A stretch of 64,000 bases of DNA from Gonocerus acuteangulatus (taxonomy: Eukaryota > Arthropoda > Insecta > Hemiptera > Coreidae). Under the pieces are notes generated by a model that saw nothing but the letters and a program-made list of their open reading frames with translations, was not told where the DNA came from and did not search any database. The stretch's first letter is position 1. The number at the start of each line of letters is the position of its first letter. The translations under genes were made by a program, and so were the position numbers. The DNA lies in the NCBI GenBank assembly GCA_946811695.1, contig OX328125.1, positions 37,190,734 to 37,254,733 of the forward strand, read 5' to 3'. Below, piece by piece: positions 54,945 through 64,000 of this stretch.

Positions 54945-56140
54945 TTACAAAATGACATTTTTTACAAAGGAGTTTAAAAAAAAAAAATCTTTATGTTTTA
55001 GAAGTTCTTTATGTATAAAACAAAAATTTCTATCTTTTTGGAAAGTCTTAGAAATATAAACTTCACTTAAAGCTACATATTCTGCAAATGTAGACTCTTC
55101 CGTAACATCTTTTTGTTTAATCGATTTACAGTATAATGCATTACTAAATAACCTAATAAGAAAACCAATGGTGGATTTTCGTTCTAAATGATCATTTAAG
55201 AATGTAGTCTCTACATCCATCTGTTCAACATTAAATCCTTTTGATATCTTCAACTTTTTTATTTTCAACAAAATCTCAAGCATTATTTTGTTTCAAACTA
55301 TCTATTTCTCTATCTGTAGCTTTTACACAAAAATCACAATCGCTTGATCTTTATCAGATTCACCCTTTAGCCAATCCAATACAGCTTATGTTTTCTTGGA
55401 TAACATCAACATGCCTAGCGACAATGATTTTATTATTCAAAAGTACTTTATATCCCACATCACTATTATCGATTAAAATGCACATATTCACCTTTTTATC
55501 CCATTTAGAAGTTATTTGTTCTGGTTTCCTAACAAAATCTTTACTACCATATAAATTAAAGTTAGAAACATCTGGATCCTTTGAAAAAAATATTTCATAG
55601 GGTATTTTATTCTCAATGGTGTTAGCTCTAGAGAGTTTTCAAATAAGTTGCTACACTGACCATTTCTGGCCAACATTTTTTTCTACAATAGCTTCTGCCA
55701 GTAAGCAATGAGATATATTGTTCTAGTAAATCACACACAAACACAGTTTAATTCATGAACATATGTGGGGCAAGGATTAATTTAGATACACTTTTTTTTT
55801 TGGTAGTCATAATTCTTACTATTTAAATATTCCTTACCAATGTCACATCTCATAATACCAATTCTCTTATTTCCTAAGTTTTTAACCTAATTTACTTATT
55901 GAACAAAGGAATGAAAAACTTCTGTTTTAGGTTTAATAGTTTAAATCCTAGCAATCCTACTATAATCATCTATAAATGAAACAAAATATATTTCACCTTT
56001 GAGACTCATAGTTAGAAAAGGTCAGCATACAACACCGTCAACAATTCCAAAATACTTTTAGCCTTGTTCCTACTTTTTTCAAAAGGGACACGATTCATTT
56101 TACAACACAAATTTTATAAATTTATATCAGGTCCAGATAA
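54945..56140 (-). pseudogene. Ty1/copia Pol remnant
   Basis: Minus strand, in pieces. Near 56080 NRVPFEKSRNKA and, after 55985, YFVSFIDDYSRI correspond to the copia integrase core start. Near 55600-55400 NKIPYEIFF, LYGSKDFVRKPEQ, SKWDKK and NKIIVARHVDVI match the end of integrase. 55283-54945 gives NVEQMDVETTFLN (reverse transcriptase) and, joined by a deletion, KSTIGFL...AEYVALSE (RNase H). Many stops, frameshifts and a deletion removing most of RT. No LTRs recognised. It lies inside Helitron 52693-57037, same strand. Confidence 0.8.
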
Positions 56141-56970
56141 ACTGATTCTTTACTCCCTTAAATGCACTTGAAGTTCTCCCAAAACTTGATTCCTTGATAT
56201 TTCATTTCAGTTGTTTGAATTAAATAAAGTTAAGCGTTTTACCACATACTACAACCCTCTCCATCAAATACCAGTACAAACATATTCATTTATTAATTTA
56301 AGAGAAACAGCGAGTGAGAGATTACTTCATAACAGACATTCATATAACCTACATTGCAACCTTCCTTCTCTACTATAGAAATAATATAAAAGCGCCTCTT
56401 AATAAAAGTATTGAAAATATTAAAGTTTTGAATAGAAACATGAAAACTTACTCATATGATATTAGTCCAAATTATATTAGATAAACACAGAACATTTTTA
56501 TGATATACTTACTTATACGATATTACTCCATATTCTGGTTAGAGCTCAGTGTTGCCCTAGGCAATCAAATCAAAATAGATTTGATATGAAGAAAATTGAT
56601 CTGATATTAAGAAAATTGATCTTAAAATCAGATCTTGTCCAAACTCTGAGAATATAAACCTACCATTTAGATAAACAAACAATATAAACAAAATAAAAGT
56701 AATCAGTTATTTTGCAAAAGAAAAACTTTTCGCCCAAAAAAAGTTTTGTATTGCCTTTCTTCTTTGAAAAAGTTGCAACACTGGAAGAAAATGGCTATTT
56801 CGGAGAATTTACTCCTTCATAAATGACATTTTCGAAGGCGTAACTCCCGAACTGTGAATCCTAGAAGATTTTGAGCTAGACTACGAGATTTCCCGGATCA
56901 AGACGTATCTATGTGCGAAGTTTGGTCAATATCAGTCAAACGGTGTGGATTTGTATAAGGAACAAACAAA

Positions 56971-57013
56971 CAGAAAAACAGAAAAACAGAAAAACAGAAA
57001 AACAGAAAAACAG
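56971..57013. repeat. (CAGAAAAA)n, 5 units
   Basis: An 8 bp unit repeated about five times inside the Helitron 5' region; the 49662 copy has one or two. Confidence 0.9.
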
Positions 57014-57049
57014 ACACGTGATTTTTATATATATAGATTTTATACTAGC

Positions 57050-57704
57050 TGTTACTAAATACATATTTTTAAATCCTAAAATCCATCAGGAGAAGAAAAG
57101 GTCTTTTTTTTTTCTTTTTTTTTTTTATTTGCCATTAGAAGTAAAAAGTACGAAATTCTAAGACAAATTAGTCGTGGAAAAGCGTTTAGAATTCTTAGAA
57201 AACATAGTAAATGTTGAGTACCGTTTTGGATTTTTATTTTTAAATCCTTACTGTTTTTATCTCTAGATAATATTCTAGAGATTATGGTAGCTGTTATGGT
57301 TGCTTTAACAAAAGTTTGCTTAAAATTCATGAGAAGTTAATTTTCAATTTTTAGCTTATATTAAGAAAAAAATTAAGAACTTTTTCATATTTTAATATCA
57401 TAATCCTCTTAGTTTTCAATCTTCATCCCAAAACTTCTGGGACGAACAGAGGGAAAGGAGTTCAGGCAAGAAAAGAAGAGACTGACTTTGGAGGTTATGT
57501 TTATGTTCAGTGTGTATTATAGAACTTAACATCAAATGAAAACTCTTAAATAGTAAGTGAATAATAAGTTCTTTGAAATACATTAGAGCCTTGCCCTGGC
57601 TAGGCTAGTGGTGAGGGCAAGCATATCCTTTCGTTTTATCACATTTACTTTGTTTGTAAAAAAAAATAAAAATAAAAAAAAAATCAATAAAATAAAAAAT
57701 AAAA
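57050..57704. other. No gene seen
   Basis: Starts with a bare Helitron 3' end (CTAGCTGTTAC at 57045). The rest is AT-rich, with A/T runs at 57106-57126 and 57658-57710. Confidence 0.4.
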
Positions 57705-57837
57705 AAAAATCTGTCTAGTGGGTACTACTACTGTGCAGCTTCCCACCTCATGAACATTCATGTCAATTTAATCTAGCAATAATTTACTAGAAATGTATCT
57801 TATACATTGTTGTAAATTCCAAATAAATAAATAAATA
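57705..57837 (+). mobile_element. Jockey-type LINE 3' end, severely truncated
   Basis: GTGGGTACT, TGTGCAGCTTCCC, GAAATGTAT, ACATTGTTGTAAATTC and an (AAAT)n tail match the 3' UTR of the long element at 62214-62345. Only about 130 bp are present, directly upstream of that element. Confidence 0.8.
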
Positions 57838-57939
57838 AAAACTTTGTTTGTTTCATTCACTTTTTTTATAATTATTTTATTTTATTTATTTTTTTTTTTT
57901 ACGTACTGCCTTTCTTCCCACTAATTTATATCAATTAAT

Positions 57940-59307
57940 ATGGAACCAAAAAGGAAGACAGGGAACTCAAATAGACAACCTAATTCGCAACGAAATTCTC
58001 CGAATTCTCCACAAAACAAAAAAACAACCCCAGAACGATCCTTATCACAGATCTCCCACGCGTCATCTTCAACTCCACCGTCTACTAGCAAGGTACTTCC
58101 ATGTCACTCGAGGGAAGAAGAATCTGCCAACCATGATACAACGCCAAACAAACAATTACCAACAGTCCTTATTGAGGAAGACAACTGCCGTATAGAAGAA
58201 CCAATCCAAGAGCATGCAAACAAAATACCTCCCATTCACGTCAAAGGCATCAACAATTTTATCAAGTTTTGCAAGGACCTAGAAAAAGTAGTCGATCCCA
58301 CATAATTTTCCTGCCGCTCTCGTTCTGAAACAGTCTCCATTAAGCCAACATCTTCAGACTCCTACAGGAAAATTATCAGACATCTAAAAACATCTGGATT
58401 CCAATATTTTACATATCAGCTACACGAAGAAAAAAGTTTTAGAGTTGTAATTCGTCACCTCCACCCAAGCAAATCAGAACTTGACATTAAAGAGGCTTTG
58501 AATGAAATTGGGTTCAAGGTGCGTAATGCCATCACTGTCCGCCACCCAATAACCAAACAGCCACTTCCTCTATTCTTTATTGACTTGGAGCCAGCTGGTA
58601 ATAATAGTGAGATATTTAACCTCAAGCGTCTTCTGGACAAAAGTGTAAAAGTTGAAGAGCCCCACAGAAAAGAAGAGCTGATCCAATGCCAGAGATGTCA
58701 GGGCTTCAACCACACAAAGAACTTCTGTACATTGAATCCAGCTTGTGTTAAATGTGCAGGACCACATTTAACTTCACAGTGCTCCAAAAAAAACCGTGAA
58801 GAAAAGGCTAAGTGTGTTCACTGCCAAGGTGACCATCCGGCTAATTATAAAGGCTGCTCAATATATCAAGAACTTCTGAAAAAGCGCCATCAACTCCCAA
58901 GAGAACAGCCGACTGCCCCAACAATTCAAGAATCCCACCTGCCGTTACACAATATTTCCCAAACCATGATCTTCTCAAAGAGCACTCCTCCACAAGATAT
59001 TCTTCAGAGCACGTATCCAGCTCAGCCACGCCAAGATCCACCTTCCGTTCCTGATGCAACTCCTCAGACGGAATTCCCAGTCACAGCATCGAGTCTCTCT
59101 ACGGCCAGTTACGCTGCTACGGCGAAAAGTGGGGTAAGTCCTTTCCCTGAACCCTCTAACCTTCCTTTATCCACACCCCTTTCTGAGCTTAACTTTATTG
59201 CCGCATCACTTAATGCCTTCTTAGCAGAAATGAGAACCATAATAACACCTCTCGTTTTCATTTTGCAAAAACTCTGTCAACTTCCTTGTCATCCCACCCA
59301 AACATGA
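57940..59307 (+). pseudogene. Jockey-type LINE ORF1, gag-like zinc-knuckle protein
   Basis: One frame of 456 codons from ATG 57940, broken by a single TAA at 58303-58305; the frame is open on both sides. Order: a polar Ser/Pro/Asn-rich N-terminus; then a region (YRKIIRHLKTSGFQYFTYQL) of the type found before the knuckles in jockey proteins; then three CCHC/CCHC-like knuckles beginning near 58684 (CQRCQGFNHTKNFC, CVKCAGPHLTSQC, CVHCQGDHPANYKGC); and a Pro/Ser-rich C-terminus. The family role is binding element RNA in ribonucleoprotein particles. Its TGA overlaps the ORF2 start codon (ATGA at 59304-59307). Apart from the single stop it looks well preserved. Confidence 0.88.
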
Positions 59308-62196
59308 ATCATTCCTTCTGTAACCCTCTTACAATCCTCCTATGGAACTCCAACGGACTTCTAAATCACAAAGACGAACTGGACATATTTCTAAGGGACA
59401 AAAACATTGATATCGCACTTTTAACCGAAACGCACCTCACACGACGAACTCCTTTTAATATCGAGGGATACAAGACATATAGGACTGACCATCCAGACGG
59501 GACTGCTCACGGTGGAACAGCGATTCTTGTACGATCTTCGATTTCTCACTTCCGAATTCCAAATCAATTCCCACCAAATATCCTACAGAGTACATCAATT
59601 TCCCTACAGTCGACCTTCCAATTTCCCATCACAGTTGCAGCTGTATATTGTCCCCCAAATAGATCTGTTTCTGTCACCACCTTCCAGAACTTCTTCCACC
59701 ATCTTGGTCCATGGTTTTTAATTGGCGGAGACTTCAATTCAAAACATATTCCACCAAATATCCTACAGAGTACATCAATTTCACTACAGTCGACCTTCCA
59801 ATTTCCCATCACAGTTGCAGCTGTATATTGTCCCCCAAATAGATCTGTTTCTGCCACCTCCTTTCAGAACTTCTTCGAACATCTTGGTCCACGTTTTTTA
59901 ATTGGCGGAGACTTCAATTCAAAACATCCCCAATGGGGTTGCCGTGTTGCTAATCCCCGAGGAAGAGCTTTATTACAAACTCTTTCTACCTTCCCAGCAA
60001 AAATAATCGCTCCCTCTTCACCTACATATTGGCCCACTTCTCGATCAAAACGACCTGACATCCTTGATTTATTTATTTCGCATGGTATTTCCCAAATCCC
60101 TACTTCCATCTCCCCTCTGGGTGACCTTTCATCCGACCATACTCCAATCGTCCTGTTTTTCAACTCCGATGTAGATTCCTATTCCTCTCCTCCACGACCG
60201 ACACTCATGCATGGTCCAGTTGACTGGCAATCCTTTCAAACAATCCTAGAAAATAATCTGAACCTAAACATATCCTTGAAAACAGATGTAGAAATTGATG
60301 AAGCTGTTAATTGCTTTACAATAGCCATTCAGCAATCTTTATTCAACTCCACAAGACAAAAACCTTCATCTAACTCAAAAAAACGACCAGCTGACATACC
60401 GACAAACATACAACAATTACTAACGGAAAAGAGAAGAGCACGCAAACGATGGCAAACTTCCCGATATCCCTCAGACAAAAGACGACTAAATCACTTGACA
60501 AACAAACTCAGAAACGAACGAAAAATATAAAAACGAACAATTTCAATCCTACACGAAAGAACTGACTACGTCTAACAACTCACTCTGGCAAGCCACTAAA
60601 AACATTTTATCATACAAATCTTCCCACCACCCCATTCATAAGGAAGATGGCTCATGGGCCAAATCTGACGAGGAAATGTCTACGACCTTCGGGCAATACC
60701 TTTCCAATGTTTTCACCCCTCACCCTGATATTAATGATCCTACCCACTCCCTCCAAGTCTCAGACGAACTAGATGAGCCCCTTCCAATGTCTCCTCCTCC
60801 AAAGGCCTTCAATCCTAATGAGATAAGTTACACTATCCAACAATTACCTAACAAAAAAAGCCCAGGATATGATTTAATTACGCCCCAAATACTCAAACAC
60901 CTCCCAAAAAAAGCAGTCCTATTTTTAACTTATATTTATAACGCCGTTCTTAGAACAACTTATTTTCCCATCCTCTGGAAATACTCAATAGTCCGAATGA
61001 TACAGAAACCAAAAAAGCCCGTCCACGACACAACTTCTTATCGACCTATTTCCCTCTTACCCATGTTAGGAAACATTCTTGAGAAACTCATACTCAAACG
61101 CCTCTATCCGATTCTTGAACCTGTAATTCCCGCATCCCAATTTGGTTTTCCTCAATTTCATTCCACTATTCATCAATGTCACAGAATTGTGGACTTAATT
61201 TCAACAGCCTTCGAAAACAAACAATATTGCTCAGGTGTCTTCCTCGATGTAGCTCAGGCTTTTGACCGCGTGTGGCATGAGGGATTACTGTTTAAGATAA
61301 AAAAAAATACTTCCATCCACATACTACCTAATATTAAAATCCTACCTTTGTGACAGATTTTTTCAGGTCTCATATGGTACTTCATCCTCACCTACTTTCC
61401 CCCAACTTGCAGGTGTTCCACAAGGTGGAATTCTTAGTCCGCTCCTTTTCCTGGCATACACAGCCGATATTCCAACTTATCCTGACACATCTCTCCATAT
61501 GTTTGCCGATGATACAGCCATATTTGCTTGCAGCCAAGATCCGAGCCTTGCATCCAGGTCCCTTCAGGCTCATCTTAACACCATCAATCCTTGGCTCATC
61601 AAGTGGAGAATTAAAGTAAACCCACAGAAATCCTGCAACCTAACATTTGCCCTCAGACGATCTATTTGTCCCCCAGTGTCCCTTAACGACTCAATACTTC
61701 CTCAAAAATCCCAAATCCGCTACCTTGGACTTATACTTGATAAACGACTAACTTGGAAACCACACATTACTCAGAAGAGACAAGAATTCAACCGACGGTA
61801 CAGACTTTTACTACACTTACTCGACCGACGATCACACCTTACACTTAAGAACAAAAGATTCATTTACATGACAATACTCAGAGACTAATATGGACTTCTG
61901 GCATAGAGCTCTGGGTATCCACAAAGCCATCCAACTCCTACAAAATTCAATCTTTGCAGTCTAAAATCCTCCGTAAAATAGCCGACGCTCCATTCTTTGT
62001 CTCCAATTTGACTCCTCACAACGACCTCCATATTCCATTTATCCAACCCTTATCAAAACAAGTATATAAAAAATTTCATTCTAAATTACACGGTCATCCA
62101 AATTCTTTAATTAACTCCCTATCATCACATCTAATCCCAAACAACCCCATTCGCCGTCTGAAGCGTAACTGGCCTAGGGACCAGCTCAAGGAGTAG
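59304..62196 (+). pseudogene. Jockey-type LINE ORF2, endonuclease-reverse transcriptase
   Basis: Starts ATG 59304 (MNHSF), overlapping the ORF1 stop. The APE endonuclease comes first: LLWNSNGL, LTETHL, TAHGGTAILVRS, VAAVYCPP, IGGDFNSKH, DILDLFI, LSSDHTPI. An exact 180 bp in-frame tandem duplication (about 59571-59750 and 59751-59930) repeats the VAAVYCPP-to-GGDFNSKH part. A frameshift near 60530 leads into the RT frame (60541-61353: NKKSPGYDLITPQIL, YRPISLLPMLGNILEKL, FLDVAQAFDRVWH). Further shifts occur near 61310, and the catalytic FADD is at 61502-61513. After a stop near 61888 the C-terminus runs to 62196. The broken frame rules out activity. Length and order are otherwise typical of jockey-clade ORF2. 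Confidence 0.9.
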
Positions 62197-62345
62197 TTAC
62201 TACAATATTAACCTCTCTGCCTTGTGGGTACTGCAAGTGTGCAGCTTCCCTCCTCACGAGCTTCAAGACACATTCACATGTATCTTTTTACTGGAAATGT
62301 ATTTTTACATTGTTGTAAATTCTGAATAAATAAAAAATAAATAAA
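62197..62345 (+). other. 3' UTR and tail of the jockey-type LINE
   Basis: GTGGGTACTGCAAGTGTGCA, ACATTGTTGTAAATTC and an (AATA)n-rich tail, matching 57705-57837. Confidence 0.8.
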
Positions 62346-63215
62346 GATAATATTCTATTTTTGTTATGGACATACTATTAATTTATAAAAGTTGAAATCA
62401 AATATAACCCATGGAGTGGGAATACAAAATCATATTACATAATTTTTAAGCCCTTTAAACCTGTTTTGGACTGCTGTGAAAATAAAGTTGTTAAATAATA
62501 TTTTAAAGCTTATATTTCAAAGGAAAACCATTAAAGTTTACCTTTCTGTACGTCTTACTTTTTTAGAAGTAAAATATGTACATCACGCGGTATTTCCACT
62601 AACGGTTTAATAAAATTGAGTTACATTTGTTCTGGAATTGTTTTTTTGCTTTGGAACAATCTAACAATAAAATATGTAGTCGCCATGAGGGAGGAAGAAA
62701 AATGTAAATATCAAAGCAATTTTATTAATGTCAAGAGGTCGGATAGAATCTTTTATCAGGGACACTAATACAAATTTCTCTCAGAGGAGGGATTCAGAAG
62801 TAATGGAGACAAAAACAGTATGTGAAGCTGGGAATACGATCGAGACTAAACCCGATGAATTGATTTACGCCATGCTCAGTAAATGGCTATTGGTTTCCTT
62901 GATAACAGCTGTAAATATGATTCATATCTTCCTCTTGGTCAAAACATTCTCCAATCCGGAGCAATGATGGACTTTCTCAGATAAACTAAATTCCACCATT
63001 TCGATAACAATGTTTTGTTCTCAAAACAGGATTCCGGAGTCTATTCCATTTTGAACGTCTTTTAGAGACATATTTCCATGATGTAATTAAGCAGTTTCAT
63101 AGGAACCAACAGGAGCATTACCAGCAAGATGAGTATCATATAAACAATTACGTTTTTTAGGTTACACGAGTACAGTAATAATAAAGGGCTCGCATTTCCG
63201 AGTTTATACTGAGCC

Positions 63216-63218
<3 letters not shown>
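62346..63218. other. No assigned gene; 80-codon plus frame at 62728-62967
   Basis: The frame (MSRGRIESFIRDTNTNF start) has a hydrophobic stretch near its end (LLVSLITAV). It is isolated and unrecognised. The rest is AT-rich. Confidence 0.3.

Positions 63219-63265
<47 letters not shown>
63219..63265. repeat. (TA)n microsatellite
   Basis: About 23 TA units directly before the hairpin element. Confidence 0.95.
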
Positions 63266-63269
<4 letters not shown>

Positions 63270-63359
63270 CAAAAAAATTGACATGGTGTCCTCTACCTCC
63301 GGGGTACAGATATATGTGTACCCCGGAGGTAGAGGACACCGTATCAATTTTTTTGTAAA
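63266..63359. repeat. 94 bp hairpin, 43 bp arms, beside (TA)n
   Basis: 63266-63308 and 63317-63359 are near-perfect reverse complements (TGTCCTCTACCTCCGGGGTA) with an 8 bp loop. The arms differ at one or two bases. Similar words (TGTAGGACACTAAG, TGTAGAGGACTTGG) occur at about 63410 and 63520, so the hairpin may be one end of a larger decayed element. Confidence 0.85.
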
Positions 63360-64000
63360 TTGACTTAATAACATGTTCTTAATGTGGATTTTTCGATCCA
63401 TATAATGGTGTAGGACACTAAGCCCTGTTCCCATTATTAACAAAGATAAGACAGTGAAAAATAAAATCATATCCTAATAATATAAAATATTATTATTTCA
63501 TTAGAGGTAAAATACACGATGTAGAGGACTTGGTATTGTTTGACTATGATCTGTACTTCCAATTACCTACCAATGCCAATAACAATGTAAAACTTTTTTT
63601 TTTTTTTTTTTTACCTTTTAGTAACGAAGAAACAAATGTTAATACTTCAAAGTTATGGTAAATTGGTTTTCCTGAACATTTATAGGCAATTTATTACTAG
63701 TCTTATTATTAGAGCCCGGAAGTTAGGCAAAATGCCTTTTTTATCTGAATGGATATATTGAAGAATCAGATAGAAATAAATATGTTTCAGTGCATTTAGG
63801 AAGTGTAAAGACAATTTTTATTTTGCCTTTTTTGCCTATTTTGGCTATTTTAAGATTTAATCCCTTTTTTGCCTTTTTTACTATTTTTTTCTGGGATTTA
63901 AACATTTTAAAAAGCACCGTTCATCGAAGACAAAAAAGTTTGCACAAGTTAAATTACATATATCCGTCACAAATATCTATTCGAGAGCTCATTTTCCCAA
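63360..64000. other. No gene seen
   Basis: A T run at 63595-63613 and repeated GCCTTTTTTGCC-type words at 63820-63890, a low-complexity pattern. The window ends without further features. Confidence 0.4.

Larger units (their letters stand above)
52693..57037 (-). mobile_element. Long Helitron (family B) with nested insertions
   Basis: The minus-strand 3' end CCGGGTAACAGCTAG is at 52693 and the 5' end TCTATATATATAAAAATCAC at 57037, preceded on that strand by A. Both termini match the 440 bp copy at 49662. The interior holds a diverged foldback (53739-54440) and a copia remnant (54945-56140). No Helitron Rep/helicase frame is visible. I infer one element from matching ends; two unrelated half-elements cannot be excluded. 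Confidence 0.65.

Noticed and set aside
62728..62967. An 80-codon frame with a hydrophobic segment as a small membrane protein
   Set aside because: Isolated and without any supporting signal; kept only as an unassigned note.

Overview
The window is repeat-dense, AT-rich eukaryotic DNA with no host protein-coding gene that I can recognise. Long (TA)n arrays, tRNA- and 5S-headed SINEs, jockey- and RTE-type LINEs, Helitrons, Penelope-like elements (PLEs) and a Ty3/gypsy element with an env-like third ORF together point to an arthropod, most likely an insect; the species cannot be fixed from the sequence. Every ORF that can be assigned to a family belongs to a transposable element.

Layout. 0-5 kb: SINEs, three 5S-rRNA-like copies, a foldback element, Helitron ends, and a PLE remnant consisting of an inverted repeat plus a decayed GIY-YIG domain. 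6-9 kb: a reverse SINE and a 1.7 kb foldback element with TA target duplication. 9-13 kb: mostly unassigned. 13-22 kb: a LINE remnant, two PLE 3' ends in (TA)n, a Helitron, two sibling MITEs (one holding a SINE), a 184 bp spacer-less palindrome, a 24 bp minisatellite and another SINE. 22-27 kb: a 546 bp near-identical direct duplication and two copies of a 'left arm' repeat family. 27.9-35.9 kb: a complete gypsy element with 528 bp LTRs. 38-43 kb: more copies of 'left arm-(TA)n-right arm', a MITE, and a 5'-truncated PLE. 43-49 kb: an RTE-type LINE fragment, PLE ends and a truncated LINE. 49.6-57 kb: three Helitrons, two of them joined end to end, the larger carrying a copia remnant. 57.7-62.3 kb: a nearly full-length but broken jockey-type LINE with a 180 bp in-frame duplication in its endonuclease. 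62.3-64 kb: mostly unassigned, with one hairpin.

Most informative themes: (1) (TA)n arrays act as shared docking sites. Three sibling loci have the same flanks: one is empty, one holds the gypsy element at the array edge with a 4 bp duplication, and one holds a PLE fragment. (2) A recurring CUGANGA-N-hairpin-GAAA motif, resembling a hammerhead ribozyme core, sits in the PLE-type ends at several places. (3) SINEs with different heads (tRNA or 5S) appear to share bodies or 3' cores. (4) The gypsy element looks recent, with one LTR difference, but its env ORF stops just before the membrane anchor. How the genes work together: gag, pol and env of the gypsy element form one expression unit; the SINEs presumably borrow LINE machinery; the Helitrons and MITEs here are non-autonomous.
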